The notes under the pieces: model-generated
What the model saw: only the letters and a program-made list of their open reading frames with translations
Database searches by the model: none
Told to the model about the DNA's origin: nothing
Made by a program: the position numbers and the translations under genes
NCBI GenBank assembly: GCA_002914805.1
Contig: JXTB01000470.1
Span: forward strand, 213,038 to 277,037
Reading direction: 5' to 3'
Source: Parasponia andersonii
Taxonomy: Eukaryota > Streptophyta > Magnoliopsida > Rosales > Cannabaceae
DNA: 64,000 nucleotides
Shown: positions 48,872-61,005 of the stretch, piece after piece
How the letters are laid out: each line of letters begins with the position of its first letter
Position numbering within the stretch: position 1 is the stretch's first letter

Positions 48872-51041
48872 ATGGCCCCAAACTCCTCGCATATAGCAAA
48901 GATCCCTGATATTCACGTAAGACTAAACCTATCCTATATTTCTTTTTTTCAGATGTCTAATAGTGAGGAATTTAGGGAGGGGAATGCATTCTCAGGAGAA
49001 TCATCCAATATAAGCATTAGCTCTATAAACCTCGAAGACTATCTTGAGCCAGAACCTGAAGTAGAAATAACCGGGGTCAGGCAAAGTAGTCCTCACATAA
49101 GCGACCTCGCTCAAGACCAATGGCCTCAGCATATCAGGGATGCACCTGTATTTGCAACAAGTTATCACTACATAGAGGGAGATTGGTCATGTACCAATAT
49201 AAAGACGACCTGTTCAACAAACAAGTTCAGAAAGATCATATGCAACTACAAAATCGACGTCCCTCTTCGCTTTCCCACAGAGTTCGATCGACCATACACA
49301 CCTCCTCACAGAATCGTCTCATTCTTAAAAGCAATTCTCAGATGTGGTGTCCACCTCCCACTTCATCTATACATAAAATCTATCATCGACTATTATAGAG
49401 TTGTCCCTTTTCAACTAACATCAAACACATAGATACATGGTAGGTCTGTACATATTATACCATAAATTAGGTTTAGAGTCCCCCACCCCTGAGGAGTTCG
49501 CTTGGTCTACCAAGTGAAGTCGAACCTATCAGATTTTGGCTTCTTCTATGCGAGCAAGTGGTTGAACCAAGTAATAAAAACTATCTACAGGGTCTACAAC
49601 AACATAGGAAAATGGAAAAATCTATTTTTCCACTTTGATTACACGGATAACGGCTTCTTTCAAAACCCTGGTAGATAACTTTCAGCTTATTACTTTCTCT
49701 ATATAAATATATTATTCTGATCACATTCGTATATCATCGCAGATAATAGGGAACGACTAGGACTCTCCAAAGAGCAGCTCACAAGGATGTATAAAATAAA
49801 CAACCTTCTGACCGAAGAATTTGATTGGAAAAGGCTTGGGATGACCAAGAACCTAGTTGCTTATGGACTATTTCCAAGGGGAGTCGCTCTTCCAGATTCT
49901 ACCAACTATTAGACTAAACCCTTGAGCTCAAAGAAGAAGCCGAGGAAACAGAAGGAAAATGGTGCCTCGTCTTCTAAACCCAAGAAATGAAAAGCACCCG
50001 CCACTCCTACTGTCTCGGAACCATCGTCTTTAGAAGTTGCATCGCCACCAATTTCTCAGCAGCAAGAAGGTAATTATTATTTTTTCTTTCTCTTTGTCGC
50101 ATTATATTCCTCGCATGCTAACCAATCATATTTGTTCAGAAAAGAAAACTGGCAGCGGACTGCGAGCACCACCTTCAACTCTGGGGTCAATGGCAAAGTC
50201 CAAGACACCAGACAGCACACCCCCTTCCTCGACGAAAGGGAAAGAGAAGGTTGACACTTCAAAGAAGCGAAAAGTCACCTTCGAGAATATCCCAACAAGC
50301 TTACCTCCTCTTCAGCCTTCAAAAACTCAAGTCAGCCTGAGCCATCCAAGGAGATAGCCACCTCTTCTGAGGGACCGAGCCAGGACGACAAGGATGAGGA
50401 GCTTTTCGCACTCCTTCGACAACTGCTAGAAAAAGCTGGCATGAGCACGACCTTCATCGACCGTTTCATTTCTGAGGATGGTTGGGAGAGGATGAAGCGA
50501 CGACCAGCTAAGGTCACTTTCAGTTCCGTAATGAGGATGTTGACAAACATAAGCTTCTTCTATCTTCACTCTTCGACGCACTTTTCTTGTATTAATGTGT
50601 GTTATATTTTCAGACCGTTGTAGCTACTATCTTGATGTATGACTTGGTCCTTGAATGCATGGAGAAGGCCGAAAAAGTCGAAGAAATATCCCATTCGAGG
50701 ACTCGGAAAAGACTCACGAAGAAGAGAAAAAATCATTCGAGTTAGAGAATCAACAACTGCGGGAGGGTCTGACCAAGGAAAAGCTTGAAAAAGAGAAGCT
50801 CGAGGAAAAAATTAAAGAACTTGAGAAGACTATCTCTGAGCATCCAGATATTCAAAAGGAGGTGACAACAAAGGCAGCTCACAAGGCTATAGAAGAGTTC
50901 AAGGCCAGTGAAGGCAAGGAGCTCGAAGAAAAAGCTAGTGGCATTGCCTCGTCGACCATAATATACAATATCTTTTGCGAGCATCCGGATTTCGACTTTT
51001 CTATCCTTGGTGAAGATGTTGTCGAGCTTGTTCAGAGCTAA
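48872..51041 (+). pseudogene. Tat-type extra ORF, antisense to gag-pol
   Basis: Runs opposite to gag-pol between pol and the 3' LTR. Readable parts in order: an acidic start (SNSEEFREGNAFSGESSN, near 48955), a block near 49280-49430 (RPYTPPHRIVSFLKAILRCG, VHLPLHLYIKSIIDYY) like the plant putative gypsy-type transposon domain (PF04195-like), a basic Ser/Pro/Lys-rich stretch near 49940-50330, and a strongly charged coiled coil (50690-50915) ending in IIYNIFCEHPDFDFSILGED near 50960-51010. AT-rich spacers with GT and AG borders lie between parts, consistent with the introns known for such ORFs. Function unknown. Confidence 0.7.
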
Positions 51042-51870
51042 AAGAAAACTGAAGCTGCAAAAACTAAAGATGGTGGAGCGAGCATATCTGCATAAATTAT
51101 TATTTTTTTTTATTTTTTACAAAATTTCAGAACAATGCATTTTTTTTGTAATACTTTGCTTGCATACAGGTACGAGCTTTTATCAATGAAAGTTTTCTTG
51201 TGAGATGTTTATTCCTGCAAAATAATTAAAACATTGCATTGTAATATAAAGATGCATAATTTAACTAAGTAGTCAATCACTAGGTGACTGATCGGTACGC
51301 TATTGCGATTTGAATCCAATTAACTTAAAACAGATTTTAAGTATTAGGATAGGTTAGTTCGTTTAAGAAAACAACAAGTATAAGTGATGCGAACTCAATA
51401 CTGTTTTTCAAAAGTTCCATGGCAAAATATAATATAGCAATATATCACATCAAAGAATGAACATTTTGCTTAGTTACTTTGCGATATGCTATGGCATAAA
51501 GCGAGGAGAAAAGCCTAAGATTTTAAGAAATTTTAGAAATTCGGCGATCTAAAATTCCAACCCCTCTAAAAAGACATTTGCATAGTCCCTTAGGAAATAA
51601 GTAGGAGATAACATTCTGATCCTACTGTCCCCCGAGTTTTATAGTGTTCGAAGACTGCCATAAAACTATAAAAGATGAACCAAATAAAATTGAATAATCG
51701 AAGAAAAGACATCTTTATTGATGAATGACAATGAATGATGAATAACAAGAAGACATCTTTATTAATAAATGCGACGAATGACGAATAATGAATGACGAAT
51801 ACAAGATGCCCCCCAGGTCGTTGAAAATACATGAAGATATACATGAAGATTTACTGATAATAGTGACGAA
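51042..51870. other. Tat-type spacer between extra ORF and pol end
   Basis: Where the two opposing coding units converge. It is non-coding, with a short direct duplication of AAGACATCTTTATT (about 51704 and 51742). It corresponds to 6840-7600 in the relic copy. Confidence 0.5.
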
Positions 51871-53020
51871 GTTATTCTACATTCTAAGCATGCTCGATCT
51901 TTTGTCCACCAGTGCAAGCTAACTTATATGTCCCAGGTCGAATGACGGCATCAATAACATATGGTCCTTCCCAAGAGGGTCCAAATACACCAGTACCGTG
52001 CTCTTTATTATTAGGTAGAATTTGTCGAAGAACAAGATCACTAACTTCAAATCTCCTGCTTCTGACTTTAGATTTATAATATCGAGTAGTGCACTGTTGA
52101 TATGATGAAATCCGAAGCTGAGACTACTCGTGCTTTTCTTCTAAAAGATCGAGCTCAATCCTCATTAGTGTATTATTCTGATCTTGCTCATATGTAGATC
52201 ATCGTAGAGAGCTCGCACCAATTTTTACTGGTACTATTACTTCATACCCATAAGCTAAAGCGAATGGACTCTCTCCCGTAGTGGTTCGTTGAGTAGTGCG
52301 ATAAGCCCATAATACTTCAGGAAGCATATCTAGCTAAGCTCCTTTGTGCTCTTCCAACTTTGTCTTTAGGTTCTCTTTAAGTATCTTGTTTATGACCTCA
52401 ACCTGTCCATTGGCTTGTGGATGAACAACAGCAGAGATGCTCTTCTTGATGCCGAAGTTGTCCCAGAAGTTACGGAACTCATCGCAGTCAAATTATTTCC
52501 CATTATCAAAAATTATAGTATGTGGTATACCATGACGACAGATTATAGATTTATAAACAAAATCTATCATCTTCTTTATGGAAATAGTACTCAAAGCTTC
52601 AGCTTTTATCCACTTGGTGAAATAATTGACTGCGACTACTGCATACTTTAATCCACTTCGCACCAATGAAAGCATTTCGATAATATCAATTCCCTATACT
52701 GCAAATGGCCATGGACTAGTCATTAGAGTTAAAGGAACATGTGGCATTCTAGGAATAGTCACAAATCGTTGACATTTGTCACACCTTCTAGCAAATTCCA
52801 TTGTATCCTTCTTTATATTTGGCCAAAAATATCCTTATCTAAGAACCTTGTTCGCAAGTGCCTGTCCCCTTGAATGCTTTCTACATATTCCTTCATGAAT
52901 TTCACTTATAATGTAGTGTGCTTTTTTTTTTTCATCAACACATAATAATAACAGTAAACTAAAACTTCTTTGATAAGATTCCCATCATAGATGATATAGT
53001 GAGCTGCCTTCATTCGAAGT
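51871..53020 (-). pseudogene. integrase region of the Tat-type fossil
   Basis: Read on the minus strand: a CDKCQRF-type zinc end near 52770, the DDE core with YAVVAVNYFTKWIKAEAL (near 52610), CRHGIPHTIIFDNGK (near 52500) and the HPQANGQVEV block (near 52425), then VLWAYRTTQRTTTGESPFA (near 52300) and a GPY-like tail near 51965. No chromodomain follows. In intact relatives it inserts the cDNA into the chromosome. Confidence 0.8.
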
Positions 53021-53089
53021 CATTTTGCATCGTCTTTGCTTTTGGGGAGATCGGTATTTTATAGATATTTCATTATAGGATCCATCCAC

Positions 53090-53560
53090 GATGGTTTTTT
53101 ATCAACCGGCATGGTTATCTAGGGCTCTACCTCGATACTTAGTTTTGCAAGAAATTCGACAGGAACCACCTTTAATAACTTGGCATTTTTTGTTAAGACG
53201 AGCTTAGCTAGAGCATATGCCCGAGTATTCTTAATGCGAGGAAGAAGTTGAATGTTATAAGTAGTAAATGTCAAGAACAGTCTTTGTACGTCCTGTAAGT
53301 AAGCCATCATTCTCTCTCCTCTTGCTTGATAATCGTCGATCACTTGACAAACGACCAGCTGGGAATCACTATATACCTTAATCATTATGACCTTCATTTC
53401 TTATGTGAGCTTTAGCCTAACTATCAGTGCTTCATATTCTGCCTCATTATTCGATGCTGGAAATTTGAAGTGAAGTGCACAATGAATATTATGCCCTTCA
53501 GGATTGATTAGTACTAAGCCCGCACCGACTCCATTCTTATTTGACGATCCGTTGACATAA
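53090..53560 (-). pseudogene. second (archaeal-type) RNase H of the Tat-type fossil
   Basis: A separate RNase H-like unit lies between the first RNase H and integrase: NEAEYEAL-type block near 53430 and VYSDSQLVVCQVIDDYQARG near 53310-53370, then RIKNTRAYALAKL near 53200. An additional aRNH here is a known diagnostic of plant Tat elements. In relatives it is proposed to supply the RNase H activity needed for replication. Confidence 0.8.
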
Positions 53561-54880
53561 AGTTTCTACAATCTTGATAAATCTATAGTAGGTTTCTTGA
53601 TCATTTCTGTGGGAAGGTTGACATCATACGTAAACTCTGCAATAAAATCTGTGAGAACTTGACCTTTAATTGCAGCGCGAGATTGAAAACTAATGTCAAA
53701 TTGACTCAACTCAATGACCCACTTAAGTAGTCGTCCTGAAGCCTCAAGCTTTTGCAGAACCTGCTTTAATGGAAAATTCGTGAAAACTTTGATGGAGTGC
53801 ACATGAAAATAAGGTCGAAGCTTTCTGGATGTGATGATGAGTGCTAATGCCAACTTCTCCTTCTCTGGATATCTCGTTTCAGCATCAAGCAACCTTTTAC
53901 TTATGTAATATACCGGTCGCTATATTTTTTCTTCTTCTCAAATTAATGCAGCACTTGTCGCATATTTGGAAACAGTGAGATACAAGTATAACTCTTCCAC
54001 CGGGTTTGGCTTCGACAAAAGTAGAGGAGAACACAAGTGTGTTTTCAATTCTTGAAACACCTGCTCGCATTTTTCAGTCCACTCGAACCTCTTCGAACCC
54101 TTTAATACTTCAAAAAATAGTTAGCATTTATCGGTTGACCTGGATACAGATCGACTCAACGCAACCACTCTTCCTGCCAGGCTCTGCACATCTTTGGGTT
54201 TACGAGGGGATTGTATATCAATTATACTTGTATCTTTTGAGGGTTAGCCTCGATTACTCGCCGATTGACCATGATCCCTAGGAATTTTCCAGATCCTACT
54301 CTGAATACGCACTTCTGGGGGTTCAGCTTCATCTGATATTTCCGAAGAATTTTGAACATTTCATCAAGATGCTTGACGTGGTCTTCAGCTTTCTTCAACT
54401 TTACTAACATGTCATCAACATATACTTCCATTGTCTTGCCAATTTGTTTTGCAAACATCATATTGACAAGACGCTGATAAGTCACTCCTACGATGATGAG
54501 TCCAAAGGGTATCTTCTTGTAATAGTACGATCCTCGATCAGTGAAGAACGAGGTATACTCCTCATCTAGCTCGTACATGAGGATTTGATTGTATCTAGAA
54601 TACGCGTCCATAAAGCTTAAGAGTTCATGTCCCAATGTCTCATATACAAGCTGGTCGATCCTTGGAAGGGGAAAACTGTCCTTTGGGCATGCTTTGTTTA
54701 GATTGGTGAAATCGATGCAAGTTCTTCACTTCTTGTTGGGTTTCTTTACTAAAACTGGGTTTACAAGCCAGTTCGGATAGAAAGATTCCCTAATGAATCC
54801 AATTTTAAGCAACTTCTCTACCTCTTTTTTCAATGCGACGTAGCGTTTTGGATTCATGGCTCTTCTTTTTTACCGTACAG
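53561..54880 (-). pseudogene. RT and first RNase H region of the Tat-type fossil
   Basis: Minus strand, right to left: the conserved RT start near 54860, LSFMDAYSRYNQILM near 54600, the YYYKKIPFGL block near 54520, the catalytic VYVDDM (54409-54426), KCVFRVGSGKFLGIMV near 54300, then the gypsy RNase H with ARYPEKEKLALALI-like and FTNFPLKQVLQKLE blocks (53740-53880). The YVDD form is as expected for Tat. Confidence 0.85.
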
Positions 54881-55790
54881 GCTTCTTTGTTGTATCTATA
54901 TTAAGGCGATTACACATGATATTTGGATCAATTCCTACTATATCCAAATGTTGCCATGTGAAGATATCCAAGTTTGATTTCAGAAAAGCAATCAATGAAG
55001 CTCGCACAGGTTCTTGAAGCGTTGCTCTGATTTTTAGAACCTTCAAAGACCTATCAATCAAAAAATCTTCTAAGTCTTCTATAGGTCCAGTCTTGACCTT
55101 TTCATCGACTTCTCGAGGATCGAGGTCTTCGATTGAGGTTTCGCTTAACGCTTCACTTGATGCTTCATTTGATGCTTCACCTTGTAGCTGGACCATCATT
55201 GTGCGAGGTGTCATATCTTTTGCTGCGAGCATTATTGAATTATTATAACAAGTCCTTGTGTCATATTGGTTGCCTCGCACTTCGCTTACTCCATGTTGAG
55301 TTGGGTACTTCATAGCGAGGTGGTAGATTGAAGTAACTGCTCGAAGTCCCCTCAGTGTTGGTCTTCCTAGTACAGAGGGATAATCCATAACTAAGAATTG
55401 GGTCATTACTGTTGAAACCCTAGGATAATTTCCAACGTTGACCATTAACTCAATCATGCCACTAGGAATTATGCTGTTACTAGTAAATCTATAAAGTGGA
55501 GTGATAGCAGGCTTTAGGTCGCTTTCACTCAACCCCATCTTCTTGAAGGCATCATAGTACAGGATGTTGACAACACTTCCATTATGGACCAATACTCACC
55601 ATAGCTGTGTGCTTCCAAAGTTGATCTTTATGACCAACGCATCATTATGCCGGTAATGGACCTCCCTTGCATCCTGCTCTATGAAGGTAATATCCATATC
55701 TGGTACCCGTTGAAGCTTTCGTTGTCGCTGCTCAAGATGCATGACATTGGTCAATAGTTGCTGTCGTGCTTCTCATGTGTACCTATCTTG
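54881..55790 (-). pseudogene. protease region of the Tat-type fossil
   Basis: The minus strand shows NGSVVNILYYDAFKKMGL near 55545-55590, in the place of the DNGSSVDIL-type active site of Tat proteases, then FLVMDYPSVLGRPTLRGLRA near 55340-55400. An acidic linker (LDPREVDEKVKTGPIEDLED) precedes RT. Confidence 0.75.
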
Positions 55791-57637
55791 CGTCCTCTTC
55801 GAATCTCCATTAACATGCGGTCCTCCAAAAATAGTTCGTACCTTGCATTGAATTTCTGGAGGTCGCTGTCGGTTTTCTTCTCACCTTTCATTGTTCAGTT
55901 TAGTGTACTGCCATAGCTACCCTTTTTTAATTAATCTTTCGATTTCATCTTTTAAGGCAAAGCAGTTATTAGTATCGTGTCCAATGTCATTGTGATATCG
56001 ACAGAACTTGTTGGGATCACGCCTCGCTCTATCCCTTTTTATCGGTTCCAGTTGGCGATATCGCTCCTGTTGGTTTGTGACCGCATAGATATGATCTATG
56101 GGTACGTTTAATTCAGTATAGTTGTTGAACCTCATGGGAGCTCTTGGAATCTCCTACTTTTTCTATTTGGGCTGCTTCTCAGTCGATTGTTCATTACTTC
56201 TTTTGTTTGACTTCTTATTATTGTTGTTGTTGGTTGTGGTCGCATCTTTAGTAGCATCTTTTCTTCCTTCCTTCATCGTCTTATGAAGATTCTTGCATGA
56301 AGATTCCACCCTTAGATGTCGACCAACTCTTCGATAGAAGTCTTCAAGGGTTCTACTTTCTCGCTTAAGTAACTCTTTCCAGAGTTTAGTCTCTGGTCGT
56401 ACCTCAGTCATCATTAGAGTTAAAACTCCTCTTTTAGGAGGGTTGTTGACTTTTGCCAACTCTGAGGTAAAGTAATTAAGGTAAGATCATATAGTTTTCT
56501 CTAGACCTTGCCGAATAGTGTAGAGACTGACCAGTGGAACAGTAAAATTCTTCGCAGCTTGGAATTGCCTCAAGAATGCAGTCTGAAGCTGTTGCCAGGA
56601 CAAGATTGAACCAGACTTGAGTCCTCGGAACCACTTCTTCGCTGCTCCTATGAGAGTTACAGCAAAATATTTGTAACGTGTGAGATCATCGATACGATGA
56701 AGTTCCATCAGTCGCTAAAGTGATCCATATGGTCCTGCAGATCAGTTTTCCCATCAAAGGTGTTTATGGTGGGAAGTTTGAATCTAGTAGGTAAGGCAAC
56801 AGCTCGAACCTCCTCGCTGAATAGTGATTGACGATACCCATCAGTGAGCTCATCGTCCCATCCAGTAAGTACATCTAATGCGATCCTCAAATTATGAACA
56901 TCGACGTTCGGATGGAGAATATTATCTTTTACTGGTGGTAGGGGTGGCCTTTGGTCATTATCATGATATAAGGTAGATTAGTCAGGTAGGGTCTGCTGCG
57001 ACCTTTTTAGGGTTTCCAATGAAATAGAGCGACGAGATTGACTTCGGTTGTTATGATACGATGTGGATCACTCCTGACTTCGTCGCTGTTCTAGATGTTG
57101 TCTTAGGTCTGCAGGATTCTGTTGAGACTCCCTACTAATCCTTTCAAAGACGCTCCTCGATTGACGTTTTTGCTCGTAGTTTAGACAATCACGATTGACG
57201 GTTACTCTCTGAGAAGGTTGTCCATAATCATGATCAGTACTCGAACTTTCAGTACCAGATTCCATAGGCAAGTCTGCGACCTTACCTTTTCCCTTAGAGG
57301 TACGCTCTCCACGACGCTCCTACTGGGCTTTATGCTAGTCGTGGTTCCCTATCTCTAGGATCTGAATTCCTCTCTCAGGTAGTTGAGCAGGACTTTCTCT
57401 GGGACATTCATGTTGTGGTGGAGTTACCATCTCTCCCTCAGTAAGTCATTGTAGAGAATCATTAATCTGACTAGTAATTTGCCGAAGGTTCACCAGTACC
57501 TCCTCCATGCGATCCTGTCTCTGGACAATATTTTTTGGTGCGGTCACGGCAGACTGATCCTGAGCAGGATCTACCTATGTAGCAGCAGTGCTTTCGGGTT
57601 GATTTTTGCTAGTTCCTATGTTTCTGGTGTTTGCCAT
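55791..57637 (-). pseudogene. gag region of the Tat-type fossil
   Basis: Minus strand from a start at 57637 (MANTRNIGTSKNQ) through a charged Gln/Arg-rich part, a capsid-like core (LTRYKYFAVTLIGAAKKWFR near 56630-56690) and a CX3HX4HX4C zinc-knuckle-like motif (CRYHNDIGHDTNNC near 55980-56020). The same order is seen in the third copy at 61709-63569. Confidence 0.8.
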
Positions 57638-57677
57638 TATTAAAGAAGCGAAATTGACAGAATTTTTTGCTGGAATA

Positions 57678-57697
57678 ACCCTTCTTCTAGTGCCAAT
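57678..57697 (-). other. Tat-type primer-binding site
   Basis: Directly inside the 5' LTR, the minus strand reads ATTGGCACTAGAAGAAGGG. The third copy has ATTGGCGCTAGAAGGAGGG at the same place (61647-61665). The matching tRNA was not identified. Confidence 0.6.
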
Positions 57698-58306
57698 TGT
57701 TGACGGAGGTTTTGTCAACAATAAATTTATGAAATTACAAGATGTGACTTATGTATGAAAATCGTTGATAAATCAAAATAAGTAAAGAGAGAAAAATTTT
57801 ATAGTAGTTTAGCCCCAAAAAAGATGAGCCTACGTCCACTGTCTTTCACTATTTTCTGGAGAATTACAAGAGTTTCTTTAAGTTTCAAGGTGAGAGTTCA
57901 GAGAGAGAGATACAGAGTGTAGTCTAGAAAGAAGAAGCAAAAGTAAAAGTCCCTCACAGCAGCGTTGAACTCCCCTTATATAGGTGAAGGTTACTCAATG
58001 TTTCCTAATTGTGAAAATGGGTAAGTGTGTAATCAGAAAATACAATTTAAGTAATAATATAACTGGATAATAACTTAAATAGAACGATTGGTCGATCTTC
58101 AATAAGAAACTTTGTTTCCCTTCTTTGTTGATCATCCATTTGATGAAGTTTGATCTAGTTTCCTTTTCATACTAGTCGTACTTAACTCATTCGGAGGAGG
58201 TCGCACTTTAATCAAGAAAATTCTCATGCGACCTGACGCATCAAACTAGGTCACTAACTTTCCCTTTTTGGCATCGACCAACATATAGATTTTAGACCGC
58301 ACAACA
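57698..58306 (-). repeat. Tat-type 5' LTR
   Basis: 609 bp pairing with 47244-47851. A TATA-like minus-strand CTATATAAGG lies near 57975. U3 holds 1.3 units of a 25-bp GTGCGACC-type repeat. Confidence 0.9.
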
Positions 58307-58311
58307 CAAAG

Positions 58312-60324
58312 CACATATGAGATAATCTAAATTAATACCCAAAATAAAATCAGGTAAGTATCCTACATTGATTGGGTACACAAAAATAAATATTATTATC
58401 AATAAAATTTTCAATTTATAAAATACCACTTATGTGCCTATAAATACATGATACACGACTCATCATTTTCTACACGAACTCTATTCCATTCTCTTTCCAT
58501 ATAGAATTTCTATTAACTTCTTATTAATTTGCTGGGAATTCAGATCATAATTACATCAGTGTTTGATCCCTGCAAAGAGTATGTAGGGACTCTCATAAGC
58601 ATAATCCCAATATTTATTTTTTTATGATTGCAAGTGGTCACGAACCCCTAAACAAATTCAATTGTAGAATTTCGTATCTATAATTTAGCACCCACCATGG
58701 GTAATTGTGGTGTGAAATGTAATCGGTTAATTAAAATAATTTTATATCTTATGTATATTCAGTTTGTTCTATTAATGGAATCTTACACAATTACTGTTAT
58801 TTACCAATAATTATATTTTACTATAATAGTATTACACTTTACTTAATTAAATTCATAATTTCATTCCGTCTACTAACCTGTAATGAGTTCTTTGATTCAA
58901 AGGTATGTGATTGCATGTAGCATCACAATTCTTATGGATAACCAAGAATGGAAAAAATATGCGGGTACGCATGTTGAACACAGTCTGAATAAACTTACAC
59001 TGAGGAGTCAGGGGCTGACAGGGTAACAATGAGAGAATAAAGAAAGGCAATGCACTCAAATTTTTTTTCGAAAATTGTAACAATAGCGAGGTTGTTCATG
59101 TTGCAGGAAGACTCTTATTGGATGTCAACTTTCAAGAGTTTATCAATTGCCTAAGAGATAAATATTTTAGTTACTTTAATTACTTGATTGAATAACTTTT
59201 TGAATTGCATGTTTTAATTAGAAATAATTAGTTTTACTGGAGTATTTAAATTGTATGCTTGTAATCTTTAACTTGATTGATCAGTGTGATTGGAATGTTG
59301 AACTTGGATTGACTTAGTTCGTTAAATTGTTCTATTTGAGTTGTTTGCTTTAATTGAAATGTTTGACTTTATTGTTTGATTGACCGGAATTATTGGCTTA
59401 ATGACAGGATGACAGGTTAGATTTTCTTATGTGAGTATTTAAAATTGTATGGTATTGAAACCTTTTGGTTGGATTGTTCTATTTGCTTTTTGAATGGCTC
59501 GATTTGCTTAGTTTGATTGGAGTGATTTGTCTGATATTTTGATCGGCTAGAATTATTTGGTTTCATAGAATGACCTGTTGATTATCTTGAATTGAGTGAC
59601 TTGTTTTATTTGACTCGTTTAATATTTTGATCAGTTTGAAATATACGTGTTCTTTGGCTTGAACTTATTTTTGGTTGAAATGTTGTATTTTGTGTTTGTT
59701 TGTTTGAGTTATTTGGTAACAAGATGTGCTCTAATTGATGTAATTAATTGATTGATTTTAATTATTTGGTGTGATTTATTTGATTTATTGATTTGGGTGC
59801 TTTAATATGTTTGAATTCTTTGAATTTTTTGAAAGATTACTTGGATTATTTGACTCATTTGAACTACTTAAATAATTGATATATTTGAATTATTTAATTT
59901 TAATGATATCAATATGTTTAGTGTCTTCGTATATCTCCTTGTTTGTTGTTTATTCCCAACTAAAATCATATATTATGTCAAAGTATGTCAGTTTGGATGC
60001 AAATATTTACTAACTTTACAACTTTATTCAATTATTACTCATGAATTTGTAACATATAATGTGTTTATTTATTTGATTGATAAGAATAAATGAGTTAATC
60101 TACATGAATGACGTGCCCATTTTATGTACGTGAAAATCAATATCTGATCTTATATTTTAAAGCCCCCTTACTAACCCTAGTAGGGTGAAGTCTTCTTTAT
60201 GAATAGATTAGATTATTTTAATATAGAATTCTTGATACTTGGTCATCCACGAGCTAATCTTCTTGGACATACGTCTCCGAAGAGCTATACGCCATTCACT
60301 ATATTTATGACAGAGTGCATATTC
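58312..60324. other. intergenic DNA with a long cytosine-poor tract
   Basis: No gene supported. 58430-58520 has a TATAAATA and leader-like CT words. 59160-59930 is dominated by T, A and G on the plus strand, with recurrent TTGATTG, TTATTTG and TTTGAATTATTTG-type words and very few C, resembling a decayed short tandem repeat. Confidence 0.4.
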
Positions 60325-60985
60325 TAAGAGTGTTCAAGATATTTCTCAAACTACGGAACTGCCCAATCCAATCCAAATCACATCAAACTATGCAGTTTCT
60401 CTTATTAAATGGTTGGTTGTGGACTAGAAAATATGAAAACTAACTTGTATATGTATTTTTTAATATATATATATATATATGTATATTAATAGTTTAAAAT
60501 TTAATCTCATTTATTCTAATTGAGTAGTGATTACTCTTAGCTCATTTAAGGCTATGTTACTTAAGACTTTTATGATATTTTAGACATCAAGCCTTGTTGT
60601 TGTAATGTATTTAAGATTAAAGACTTTAAGTTTGCTCTTTAATTTTAATTAGGTTGTAAGTTGTAATTAAAGTTTAAGTTTACTAGGACTTTTGATTTAG
60701 TTGTAACTTTTAACTATGTTATGGTTTCATTTTCATATTTGGACTTTATATTTTAGATAAAGTATGGTTATGTTATGAGCTTAGTTAATGTTGTGTTAAT
60801 TTAAATTTTATAAATTTTTAAATCGTAGACACCACCCAAACCGGCCGCAAAAATGTAGGTGTGATCTAGCTAGTTTGAATCAACTAACTCATACTATACG
60901 GATTGGTGAACTGAACAAACTACACATTCGGATTAGTTTCTGGATTAATGATTTAGACCATCCAAACTAGCCATGAACACCCCTA
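60325..60985. mobile_element. hAT-like MITE
   Basis: The left end TAAGAGTGTTCA and the reverse complement of the right end TAGGGGTGTTCA form an inverted pair. Flanking octamers GCATATTC (60317-60324) and ACAAATTC (60986-60993) agree at six of eight bases, the size expected for hAT. Sub-terminal words (CCAATCCAATCCAAATC, ATACGGATTGG) are typical of plant hAT MITEs. 661 bp, no coding frame. Confidence 0.6.
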
Positions 60986-61005
60986 ACAAATTCCTTATTA
61001 GTGAG

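Larger units (their letters stand above)
47244..58306 (-). mobile_element. full-length Tat-type Ty3/gypsy element with antisense extra ORF (fossil)
   Basis: An 11.06-kb element read from right to left: 5' LTR 57698-58306, primer site, gag, protease, RT, RNase H, a second archaeal-type RNase H, integrase, spacer, extra ORF on the opposite strand, purine tract, 3' LTR 47244-47851. Flanking pentamers CAAGG (47239-47243) and CAAAG (58307-58311) look like an aged target duplication. Dual RNase H, absence of a chromodomain and an extra ORF are hallmarks of the Tat lineage. Coding is broken in well over ten places. The LTRs differ by roughly 10% by eye, mostly transitions, so it is a few million years old or more. 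Confidence 0.9.
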
